In this document: positions 1-5,851 of the stretch, in pieces
How the letters are laid out: each line of letters opens with the position of its first letter
Position numbering within the stretch: position 1 is the stretch's first letter
Source of the DNA: an uncultured Eggerthella sp.
Lineage (GTDB): Bacteria; Actinomycetota; Coriobacteriia; Coriobacteriales; Eggerthellaceae
Reading direction: 5' to 3'
Length of the DNA: 7,749 bases
NCBI GenBank assembly: GCA_902470405.1
Contig: CABRGJ010000036.1
Span: 1 to 7,749 of the forward strand
Position numbers and translations under genes: made by a program
Notes under the pieces: model-generated
What the model was told of the DNA's origin: nothing
Databases searched by the model: none
The model's input: only the letters and a program-made list of their open reading frames with translations

Positions 1-752
1 TGTCGGGGACGGTGCCTAGATGTATCTCAGCAGGATAGGTATCGATCACGTACAAGCCATCGATCATATACTCATATGCATCGCCCTTGATGAGCGCATC
101 GAAACGCTGATCATCGAAGGTCTCCGAAGCTATCTTGATGAACTCGACATCATCGGGCGCAAGCGCATCGTGCCAATTGTCTGCAGCAAGATCGGCACCT
201 GTCATCACATAATAATTGACCGTGTATTCAGAATCCCACAGCTTCACATACATGAGCTCGATGACATTCTGTGATGGGTCAGTCGAAACGACCAGATTCT
301 GAGGCCACCCGTCGAAGAAGAAATGACCCGGGAGATTCAGCACGTAATTCCAAGCATTCAGCGTATCGCCCTCATGCATATTATCAAGCACGCGCGTACC
401 AAGAAGGCGTCGACCCGTGCTATCGACCTCAACATCGGGGTCTTCGTAGTTAACTATCTCATAGTATTTGATCGTAACTTTGCAATTGTCGGCTGGAGTC
501 GCCTGATCTGCCACAACGGTACTTTCAGCTTCTTCAACGCCTTCAGCAACGACCTCTTCGGCGTCTGCGGCGACTTCAGCTGTTGCATCATCCTGTATCT
601 GCTCAGCCGTTGCCTTTCATACTGTCATTTTCTGCGACTGCTGGTTCGATACCGGAAAGAGCGAACGAGCATACCAGCGTTGCAATAACGATGATCGTCG
701 TCAACAAGATAACGGGACCACGTTTGATACCTTTTGTCTCTGGAGATGCCAT
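1..752 (-). pseudogene. Secreted surface protein with adhesin-like repeat modules; 5' part, frameshifted, runs off left edge
   Basis: The ATG at 752 follows an AGGA about 8 nt upstream. It opens a 49-codon frame ending in TGA at 605-603. This reads as a Sec signal peptide: basic n-region (KGIKR), hydrophobic core about residues 14-34, and a likely signal peptidase I site after AVA (residue 40). From 617 down to position 1 a different frame is open without a stop, so the gene continues outside the window. It begins KATAEQIQDD, has an Ala/Glu-rich acidic linker, then two beta-type modules, one starting about CKVTIKYYEI and one about EYTVNYYVMTG. The second contains GDAYEYMIDGLYVIDTYPAE. These resemble MucBP/InlB-repeat-like modules of Coriobacteriia surface proteins, recognised by style and not searched. 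Removing one A from the AAA at about 615-617 joins the frames as ...ENDSM-KATAEQ. It is therefore one gene broken by a single-base insertion, or by a sequencing error. A sorting signal would lie outside the window. Role in adhesion is inferred. Confidence 0.75.
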
Positions 753-872
753 GTCACGTTCCTAACCTCGTTGCGGAGCATTCTTTCACGAGGTCGATCT
801 TGTGCGCGGCACACACTGTTGACCTCAATGAGATGCTAACAAGAGGTTCCTGTTCTTTTGAAAGGAGAACTG

Positions 873-897
873 CTTTGCTACTTTCCGAGCATCAAAG
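873..897 (-). terminator. Weak hairpin just after the WYL regulator gene
   Basis: Immediately downstream of the TGA at 902-900 the minus strand can fold CTTTGATGCT against AGTAGCAAAG around a 5-nt loop. The stem has one A-G mismatch and one G-T wobble. No real U-run follows, so if it terminates transcription it is not a strong classical intrinsic terminator. The rest of 753-899 shows no clear promoter for the secreted-protein gene. The best candidate, TTGAGG with a CAAGAT box, is poorly spaced. Confidence 0.3.
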
Positions 898-899
898 TG

Positions 900-1271
900 T
901 CAACGAGCAGTTACCCGGATCGATCGATCCTCGATCAAACTACGGAGATAGTCTTCGTATTCGCGCTTCAAGGCTTTTGGGGCCTCGATGCGTACGGTTC
1001 CACCAAGCCCTGCGATCCAGCCGAAGAATTGCTCTGATTTGCAAACTTTGACGACAGCCTTTGCATGATCGGCATCGTGCGGATAGATCTCGACCGAGTT
1101 ACCGAAGCGATCCATGATGATCTCGATCTTGCCCGCATCGACCAGAAGCGTAACCGTGAGGGGCTCTCCACCGAAACGGCCGAACATCTCATACTCGCTG
1201 CCCTCATAGGTATGATGCAGGATCTCGGCGTTCTTTACGGCGGGCTCCGATGAAAGCGTCAGCCCTCCCAT
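900..1271 (-). CDS. WYL-domain regulator, C-terminal part (downstream half of a frameshifted gene)
   Basis: This 123-residue frame holds the end of a WYL-type transcription regulator. It begins MGGLTLSSEPA, which follows directly on the conserved FRIDR that ends the upstream half. It contains the usual C-terminal extension (WCX-like), seen as LTVTLLVDAG at about residues 38-47, then SEQFFGWIAGLGGTVRIEAP at about 79-98, and a final helix EYEDYLRSLIE. In intact relatives this region packs beside the WYL fold that senses a ligand or nucleic acid. The ATG at 1271 has no convincing Shine-Dalgarno. It lies 4 nt after the upstream TGA (1278-1276), so coupled re-initiation giving a separate chain is possible but not shown. 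The frame is otherwise undamaged, which argues for a recent break or a sequence error. Confidence 0.85.
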   Translation of the reverse strand: MGGLTLSSEPAVKNAEILHHTYEGSEYEMFGRFGGEPLTVTLLVDAGKIEIIMDRFGNSVEIYPHDADHAKAVVKVCKSEQFFGWIAGLGGTVRIEAPKALKREYEDYLRSLIEDRSIRVTAR

Positions 1272-1275
1272 GCGA

Positions 1276-1917
1276 TCAGCTGTTGCGATCGATGCGAAAT
1301 TCGCTCATCGCATCATGTTCATCGCTCCAGGCGCTGAGGTAGTAATACCCCTCGGCAAACGCGATGCCCACAGGTGTGACCATGTGCTTCGCCCCATTGC
1401 GCGTGGCCACCCTCGTGCCATCGACATCGTATCTATAGTATTTGAATGCGACCTTCACGCGTTTGCGCAAAGCCTCATGGAGCAGGTCGATGTTGCCGAA
1501 AACGCTCTCGTTCTTGGACGCGATACGCCCTGATACATGAATACGGCGATCGAGCAGTGCGCGCTGGGCATCACTAGCGAGCAACTTTAGATTAGTGGTG
1601 AGCTGACGCGACTGTCTGGCGGTAAGGAACTTACACGACTCGACCGCATCGACCAAGAGCATCAACTCAGCAAGGGAAAAATCACGATGATCGATGGCGT
1701 ATTCGACCGGGTTGCGCTGATAGGTCTTGATATCGAGGCCGAATTCACGCAGCGTCTCGATATCCCGATAGAGCCCCTTGCGCTCTGCCGGAATACCGTA
1801 AGCCTCTAAGCGTTCGATGATCTCGCGCAAAGAAAGACCGTGTTCGGCATCCGTCTCTTCTTGCAAGATCCGCATCACGTAGAGCGTTTTGAGCTTTGCT
1901 TTCGGATTGTTGGCCAT
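1276..1917 (-). CDS. HTH/WYL-domain transcriptional regulator, N-terminal part (frameshifted)
   Basis: This is a DNA-binding regulator of the DeoR-like HTH plus WYL family. I choose the ATG at 1917 (MANNPKAKLKTLYV). It follows AGGAAGAGG about 9 nt upstream, and the frame upstream to 2001 crosses the promoter and lacks family character. Residues about 8-75 form the winged HTH: KTLYVMRILQEETD, LSLREIIERLEAYGI, and the recognition wing KGLYRDIETLREFGLDI. The WYL domain follows, with the linker sequence SLAELMLLVDAVES, then VKVAFKYYRYD and HMVTPVGIAFAEGYYYLSAW, ending at EFRIDR. The arginine of the FRIDR motif belongs to the conserved basic pocket of WYL domains. After it the frame reads NS and stops, and the remainder lies in another frame at 1271-900. 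Such regulators often sit beside their target or repress themselves. The divergent gene at 2129 and the secreted-protein gene are possible targets, but this is only inference. Confidence 0.9.
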   Translation of the reverse strand: MANNPKAKLKTLYVMRILQEETDAEHGLSLREIIERLEAYGIPAERKGLYRDIETLREFGLDIKTYQRNPVEYAIDHRDFSLAELMLLVDAVESCKFLTARQSRQLTTNLKLLASDAQRALLDRRIHVSGRIASKNESVFGNIDLLHEALRKRVKVAFKYYRYDVDGTRVATRNGAKHMVTPVGIAFAEGYYYLSAWSDEHDAMSEFRIDRNS

Positions 1918-1941
1918 ATGTGCTCGCCTCTTCCTTCTTGC

Positions 1942-2016
1942 AAAAGATCGCGCGTGGGCGCTTCCTAGGGGTTTCCTCGTCCCGATTATAGGACAACGCA
2001 AGGCGTGCGATCGTTT
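1942..2016. repeat. Imperfect 13-bp inverted repeat flanking the WYL promoter
   Basis: Plus-strand AAAAGATCGCGCG at 1942-1954 is matched by the reverse complement of 2004-2016 (AAACGATCGCACG) at 11 of 13 positions. The arms lie on either side of the TATAAT box, about 50 bp apart edge to edge. The arrangement would suit an operator pair for autoregulation by the adjacent HTH protein. However, GATCGC-type words are common across the window, so a chance match is quite possible. Confidence 0.3.
1985..1990 (-). promoter_or_regulatory. Perfect TATAAT -10 box upstream of the WYL regulator
   Basis: The minus strand reads TATAAT here, placing a transcription start near 1978 and a leader of about 60 nt before the ATG at 1917. 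No good TTGACA-like -35 is found at 16-18 nt, so the promoter may need an activator or may be weak. It lies inside the long version of the reading frame (start at 2001), which supports the shorter start. I see no equally good promoter for the divergent plus-strand gene in 1991-2128. Confidence 0.5.
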
Positions 2017-2128
2017 GTTTCTATCTTAGGCTCGCTGATGAGGATACCTGTCCGATCAATGGTACAGATGCGCTCTTTATCCAGAGGTAGGCTTAGGGCA
2101 AGCTAAAGACCGAAACGAAGATTGCTAG

Positions 2129-2581
2129 GTGAAGATGAATGAAGAAAAACAGCAGCCTAAAGACTACCTTGCCGATGTCCTTCGCGTTTGGAATTGCGAT
2201 GAGGAACGATGGGTGGGCTCGACGCCGATCGTTCTTCGCTTTGAGAATGAGGATGTTCTCGTCAGGGCGGGCACCCCGGATCCTGATGATCTCCATTTTA
2301 TAGAGCTTGCCTCTCACGCGCCCATATCAGGAGCGGTATACACAAGAACAAGTGGTGGTGAAAACAGCAACGAAAGCGCTGAGGTAAACGAAGAGGGCAT
2401 CTGCCTCTGGCGCTACGATCAAGCAAGCGAACAGGACTGCCTCTGTTGGCGGCGCGACAAAACGTTCTCTTCGCTTGTTGGGCTTAAGCTTGACCGAGCT
2501 GCAACGCGCACGCATATCACCGCACTGCTTCGCCTTGAAGCAGCCGAGGTGCGTTTCTTAAGGCTCCTAGGCGAGCCCTAG
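2129..2581 (+). CDS. Hypothetical protein of about 150 residues, unknown function
   Basis: This is the only plus-strand gene in the window, and I do not recognise a family. The frame opens with GTG AAG ATG, so translation may begin at the GTG (2129) or the ATG (2135). The AGGTG at 2127-2131 overlaps the GTG and sits only 3 nt before the ATG, so neither start has a well-spaced Shine-Dalgarno. The product lacks a signal peptide and membrane segment and should be cytoplasmic. Residues 14-48 look beta-rich (LADVLRVWNCDEERWVGST, then IVLRFENEDVLVRAG). A polar Ser/Glu/Asn-rich stretch at about 75-89 looks like a loop. Residues 90-121 are again beta-like with three cysteines (C92, C104, C106). The C-terminus is probably helical. 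Codon use resembles the neighbours. It diverges from the WYL regulator across a 211-bp gap and overlaps the end of the NSS transporter gene by 15 nt tail to tail. Confidence 0.7.
   Translation: MKMNEEKQQPKDYLADVLRVWNCDEERWVGSTPIVLRFENEDVLVRAGTPDPDDLHFIELASHAPISGAVYTRTSGGENSNESAEVNEEGICLWRYDQASEQDCLCWRRDKTFSSLVGLKLDRAATRTHITALLRLEAAEVRFLRLLGEP
2562..2577. other. Small hairpin at the convergent gene ends
   Basis: GGCTC and GAGCC flank a 6-nt loop here, inside the overlap of the plus-strand hypothetical gene and the NSS gene. No T-run follows on either strand. It could mark the transcript ends but does not qualify as a classical terminator. I see no better bidirectional terminator between the two genes. 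Confidence 0.25.
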
Positions 2582-3994
2582 CCACAGCGCTATCTTGGGC
2601 ACATACCCCATCACGAAGATGATACCGATCAAGATCGGCACACCAAAGGTGAGCCAATAGCGAGACCAACGTGGGAACTTCACGCCCTCGCCCGTGTCGG
2701 CGGCCTTGAGGAAGTTATCCCAGCCCCAGCCGCCGCGCGTCACGCAGAAGATCACGTAGAGCAAGCTGCCCAAAGGCAACATGTTGTTCGATACGATGAA
2801 GTCCTCGATGGACTGGATATCACCGATGCCAGGGATCGTAACGCCCGACCAGACGCTGAATCCAAGCGCACAGGGCAAACTGAGCACGGTCACCAGAAGC
2901 GCAGTACGCTTGATCGCCTTAGTACGCGAGATATTCCACTTCTCCATTGTGAACGAAATGAGGCATTCGAACACTGCGATGATGGTCGAGAGCGCAGCGA
3001 AGCTCATGAACACGAAGAAGAGCGTGCCCCACAACTGACCAAGAGGCATCTGCTCGAAAACATTAGGCAGCGTGACGAACACGAGCGCGGGCCCCTGATC
3101 AGGAGCGACCGCGAATGCGAAGCATGCTGGGAAGATGATGAGGCCCGCAACGATGGCGACTGCAGTATCGAGTCCACAGATGCGCAGCGCCTCGCCCGTG
3201 AGCGCGTGTTCGTTGCCGATGCGGCTGCCAAAGATCTCCATCGCACCGATGCCGAGCGAGAGCGTGAAGAACGCCTGACCCATAGCGGCATATACCACTT
3301 CGCCGAAGTGCCCTATGCCGCCATCGAACATCTTGCCGAAATCGGGTACCAGATAGAACTCAAGGCCCTCGAGCGCACCAGGCAACGTGACCGAACGAAC
3401 GACCAAGGCGACCATAACCGCAAGCAAGCACACCATCATCACTTTCGTGACGCGCTCAACACCCTTCTGCAAACCAAGGCTACACACGAGAAAACCGATC
3501 ACGATGACGACGAGCATCCATGCGATCAGTTCTGTGGGGCTTGCCAACAGCGCGCCGAAAACATTCGCTACACCTTCTACATCCTGACCCACGAATGCGC
3601 CTGTGGCCATCTTCGCAGTATAGGCGAGCATCCAACCGCACACGACGGTGTAGAACATCATCAAGATCATGCAGCCGATATACGACCACCAGCCAAACCA
3701 GTTCCAACGACCTGATGGCTGCAGGCGCTGGAAGGCTTGTGCGCAGCTACGCTGACTCGCACGCCCGATCGCGAACTCCATGACCATGACAGGCAGACCT
3801 AAGATGACCAGGAAAAGGAGATAGAGCAGGATGAATGCCGCGCCGCCGTATTCACCGGCGATGTAAGGAAAACGCCAGACATTGCCCAATCCGATCGCGC
3901 AACCTGCACTGATAAGGATGAAGCCGAGGCGCGAGGCGAAATGCTCACGAGGTTTCTTGGTCGATGTTTCTTGGTCGAGGGCTTTTGTGGACAT
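2567..3994 (-). CDS. Sodium-dependent amino-acid transporter, NSS (SNF) family
   Basis: This is a 475-residue inner-membrane symporter of the neurotransmitter:sodium symporter family (LeuT/MhsT/Tyt1 relatives), which imports amino acids with Na+. TM1 (about residues 23-44) carries the signature SAGCAIGLGNVWRFPY, whose unwound GLGN contributes to the substrate and sodium sites in LeuT. TM2 holds GGAAFILLYLLF and GLPVMVMEFAIGR. TM6 (about 233-257) has GQAFFTLSLGIGAME. TM8 contains FAALSTIIAVFE, with Ser/Thr in the place of the LeuT Na2 ligands. The length and an end soon after a last hydrophobic segment fit the 11-12 helix bacterial members. The exact substrate cannot be read, though aromatic or branched amino acids are typical for relatives. 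The ATG at 3994 follows GAAAGG with a 5-nt spacer. The gene appears to be transcribed alone from its own promoter near 4095, through a structured leader. No frameshift or missing motif is seen. Confidence 0.95.
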   Translation of the reverse strand: MSTKALDQETSTKKPREHFASRLGFILISAGCAIGLGNVWRFPYIAGEYGGAAFILLYLLFLVILGLPVMVMEFAIGRASQRSCAQAFQRLQPSGRWNWFGWWSYIGCMILMMFYTVVCGWMLAYTAKMATGAFVGQDVEGVANVFGALLASPTELIAWMLVVIVIGFLVCSLGLQKGVERVTKVMMVCLLAVMVALVVRSVTLPGALEGLEFYLVPDFGKMFDGGIGHFGEVVYAAMGQAFFTLSLGIGAMEIFGSRIGNEHALTGEALRICGLDTAVAIVAGLIIFPACFAFAVAPDQGPALVFVTLPNVFEQMPLGQLWGTLFFVFMSFAALSTIIAVFECLISFTMEKWNISRTKAIKRTALLVTVLSLPCALGFSVWSGVTIPGIGDIQSIEDFIVSNNMLPLGSLLYVIFCVTRGGWGWDNFLKAADTGEGVKFPRWSRYWLTFGVPILIGIIFVMGYVPKIALWLGLA

Positions 3995-4021
3995 GATGGC
4001 CTTTCATTGGTCTTCTTCGGC

Positions 4022-4036
4022 GGCGCTTGGAGCGCC
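4022..4036 (-). promoter_or_regulatory. Leader hairpin B before the NSS transporter gene
   Basis: The minus strand reads GGCGCT-CCA-AGCGCC, a perfect 6-bp stem with a 3-nt loop. It lies between hairpin A and the ribosome-binding site of the transporter gene. Its arms are the same hexamers found in hairpin A, so the two structures could exchange partners. No U-run follows it. Confidence 0.4.
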
Positions 4037-4043
4037 CGCACAA

Positions 4044-4064
4044 AGAGCGCCCCAAAGGCGCTCT
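4044..4064 (-). terminator. Strong GC hairpin A, possible ABC-operon terminator or NSS leader attenuator
   Basis: The minus strand folds AGAGCGCC against GGCGCTCT with a 5-nt loop: eight perfect pairs, six of them G-C. It is followed by TTTGTG, a poor U-run. On the plus strand the same stem is followed by CTCGTTTTG. It lies downstream of the last ABC gene (stop at 4180) but also downstream of the putative NSS promoter at 4090-4098. It may therefore terminate the ABC transcript, attenuate the NSS transcript, or both. Confidence 0.5.
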
Positions 4065-4089
4065 CTCGTTTTGTCTTGAACGATATTGC

Positions 4090-4098
4090 ATTGTACCA
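4090..4098 (-). promoter_or_regulatory. Extended -10 promoter for the NSS transporter gene
   Basis: The minus strand reads TGG-TACAAT, matching the extended -10 form TGn-TAtAAT with one change. A start near 4083 would give a leader of about 88 nt containing both hairpins before the ATG at 3994. No good -35 is present at the usual distance, which is common for extended -10 promoters. Confidence 0.45.
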
Positions 4099-4179
4099 AT
4101 ACTCCCCGCTTTCCTCGCGATCACGACGCTTCGATGCACCAAGCGGCCTCAAAAGCGAGCACACGGGCGGACAGGGAAC

Positions 4180-4938
4180 TCAGAGCGAGTAGATGCGATC
4201 GCAAAAATCTTGCACCAGCGCCAGATCGTGGCTGATGAACAGGATCGCCATGCCGTGATCGCTGTAGAGGTGCTTGAGCAGATCCATGATGCGCGCTTGG
4301 ACGGTCACATCGAGCGCACTCGTAGCCTCATCGCAGATGATCAGCTTCGGTTCGCCGATGATCGCCCGCGCGATGGAAGCGCGTTGTGCCTCGCCACCTG
4401 AAAGCTCGAAGATACGCTTGGTCGCGAACGTTCGCTCGAGCCCTACGACCTCGAGCGTGCGCGCAACCTTTTCTTCGCGCTCCTCTTTGCTCGCTTGAGC
4501 GAATGCGGGGTGATACGCCGCCCCTTCCCAAACCGCTCTCCCGATGGAAAAGTGATCGGAAAACGATGCTTCAGGATTCTGGAAGACCATCTGCATATCG
4601 AGCCATGCCGTATGAATGCGCTCCCGATCACCCCGCGAAGGTCGAAACGATCGAGGAGACCTGCGATGAGCTCGAGATAAGCGCGAGGAGACCACGTTCG
4701 AAATCGCGCTCTCCGGCTCTTCGTAGCCGAATCGCAAGGTCGCACCGTTGAACATAACACTGCCCGCATCTGCTCTCTCAAGGCGCGCGATGATGCGCGC
4801 GAGCGTCGATTTGCCGCTCCCGCTCGGTCCGATGATACCGACACGCTCCCCTTTATCGAGCGCGAAAGACACCTGATCGAGCACCGGCGCTTCATGTCCA
4901 GGAAAGAACTTCGTGATGTTCTTAAGCTCGAGAAGCAT
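4180..4938 (-). CDS. ABC transporter ATP-binding protein, NikE/DppF-like (family-5 importer)
   Basis: This is the second ATPase of the importer, acting as a cytoplasmic heterodimer partner of the upstream ATPase. I choose the ATG at 4938 because GGAGG (4948-4944) sits 5 nt before it. A GTG at 4944 overlaps that Shine-Dalgarno. The 252-residue product has Walker A GPSGSGKST (37-45), a Q-loop QMVFQNP with Q120, signature LSGGEAQRASIARA (179-192), Walker B IICDEATSALD (200-210) and H-loop histidine H237. Two things are odd. Residues about 70-112 form an insertion before the Q-loop, and its 86-103 part is Arg/Ser-rich with poor codons. A neighbouring frame reads more sensibly there (AYLELIAGLLDRFDL), hinting at two compensating indels. 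The chain also ends right after DRIYSL, without the usual strand and GRIVE-type tail. The start lies within the end of the preceding ATPase gene, so the genes are probably coupled. Confidence 0.9.
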   Translation of the reverse strand: MLLELKNITKFFPGHEAPVLDQVSFALDKGERVGIIGPSGSGKSTLARIIARLERADAGSVMFNGATLRFGYEEPESAISNVVSSRLSRAHRRSPRSFRPSRGDRERIHTAWLDMQMVFQNPEASFSDHFSIGRAVWEGAAYHPAFAQASKEEREEKVARTLEVVGLERTFATKRIFELSGGEAQRASIARAIIGEPKLIICDEATSALDVTVQARIMDLLKHLYSDHGMAILFISHDLALVQDFCDRIYSL

Positions 4939-5851
4939 GTGCACCTCCCAACGACTCGATGTGCACCTCTCCGCTCATCCGCGGGATCGCTGCGATGAGC
5001 GCTTGCGTGTAAGGATCTTGCGGGTCGTTCATGATCTGTGCGCTCGGCCCCGTCTCCACGATGCGTCCCTCGTGCATGACGATGATGCGACGAGCGAAGC
5101 GCGCGACCAGGTCGATGTCGTGGCTCACTACCAGGATCGCAAGACCGTCTTGCACGTTCAAGGTACTGAGAAGATCGACCACGCGTGCTTGCGCCTCACC
5201 ATCGAGCGAGCTGGTCGGCTCGTCGGCCAACAGGAGCTGAGGGGAGCCCGCAAGCGCGAAAGCAAGAGCGACACGCTGGCACATTCCCCCCGAAAGCTCG
5301 AACGGGTAAGATGCCAGCACCCGATCGGGATCGGCAAACCCCATACGAGCAAGAGCAGCAAGCTGACGATCGCGCATTACCGTGCGTTCGGAGCGAAGGA
5401 AATATCCATGCGCGCGCATCACTTCGTCGAACTGGGCGCCGATGGTGAACAACGGGTCAAAGGAGCGCTCGGCATTCTGGAAAAGATAGGAGATCGAGCT
5501 CCCCCGCAAGCTGCGCATCTCTCGCGCATGAACGCGCGTGATATCGTGTCCCGCAAAGGCGATCGAACCTTTCTCGATACGCGCGGTGGGCGCAAGCAAG
5601 TGAGCGATCGAGCGCAAAAGCGTGCTCTTGCCCGAGCCGCTCTCGCCCACGATCCCAACGATCTCACCTGCGCCCACCTCGAGCGAAACACCTTGCACGG
5701 CAGCAACGCCCTGATATGAAACGACCAGGTCGCGTACGGTAAGTATGTTCTGCGCGTTCGTCACGTGTCCTTTGTTTCCTGCATCCCTCATGCCACTCGC
5801 CAGCTCTTTAGAGGCCATGTCCACCAGCGTGGCCGACCGATCGCTCGACAC
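4922..5851 (-). CDS. ABC transporter ATP-binding protein, NikD/DppD-like (family-5 importer)
   Basis: This is the first ATPase of the importer, hydrolysing ATP to drive uptake through the permease pair. It has Walker A GESGSGKST (69-77, counted from the GTG at 5851), Q-loop Q125 in YLFQNAERSFDP, signature ELSGGMCQRVALAFAL (185-200), Walker B LLLADEPTSSLD (206-217) and H-loop H244 in VVSHD. The C-terminal tail GRIVETGPSAQIMNDPQDPY then TQALIAAIPR is the oligopeptide/nickel-type extension (oligo_HPY-like). The family core begins near residue 36. The longest frame starts at a GTG sharing its G with the TAG stop of the binding-protein gene, but lacks a good Shine-Dalgarno. ATG at 5818 (GGTGG just before it), ATG at 5791 and GTG at 5764 (AAAGGA before it) are alternatives. 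The first 20-30 residues may thus be untranslated. Codon use looks regular and all motifs are intact. Confidence 0.93.
   Translation of the reverse strand: MSSDRSATLVDMASKELASGMRDAGNKGHVTNAQNILTVRDLVVSYQGVAAVQGVSLEVGAGEIVGIVGESGSGKSTLLRSIAHLLAPTARIEKGSIAFAGHDITRVHAREMRSLRGSSISYLFQNAERSFDPLFTIGAQFDEVMRAHGYFLRSERTVMRDRQLAALARMGFADPDRVLASYPFELSGGMCQRVALAFALAGSPQLLLADEPTSSLDGEAQARVVDLLSTLNVQDGLAILVVSHDIDLVARFARRIIVMHEGRIVETGPSAQIMNDPQDPYTQALIAAIPRMSGEVHIESLGGAHASRA

Noticed and set aside
20..688. Several overlapping plus-strand frames at the left edge
   Set aside because: The minus strand has one continuous open frame here with recognisable modules and a signal peptide upstream. The plus-strand frames are its shadows.
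734..1051. Plus-strand frame with an AAAGGAGA-like site near 861
   Set aside because: The purine-rich site has no well-placed start codon, and most of the frame is antisense to the WYL C-terminal part.
1269..1278. Programmed +1 frameshift at AGC-TGA in the WYL gene, like the prfB site
   Set aside because: The P-site codon is not slippery, no internal Shine-Dalgarno is positioned to stimulate a shift, and the 13-bp repeat explains the break more simply.
576..1286. 11-bp direct repeat TCAGCTGTTGC at 576-586 and 1276-1286, close to both frameshift sites
   Set aside because: Several 11-bp matches are expected by chance in a window this long, and flanking bases do not extend the match well. It is unlikely to be a shared insertion or target site.
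2017..2128. Promoter for the plus-strand hypothetical gene (for example TACAGA near 2063)
   Set aside because: No candidate has both a reasonable -10 and -35, so I do not list one.
3206..3715. Plus-strand frame of 169 codons opposite the NSS transporter
   Set aside because: Composition is dominated by His, Asp and Arg, and the minus strand encodes clear transmembrane segments. No start signal favours it.
4913..5719. Long plus-strand open frame (268 codons) opposite the NikD-like ATPase
   Set aside because: It is a shadow of a minus-strand gene with all ABC motifs intact. The plus-strand product has no recognisable fold and is His/Arg-rich, as antisense frames usually are at this GC.
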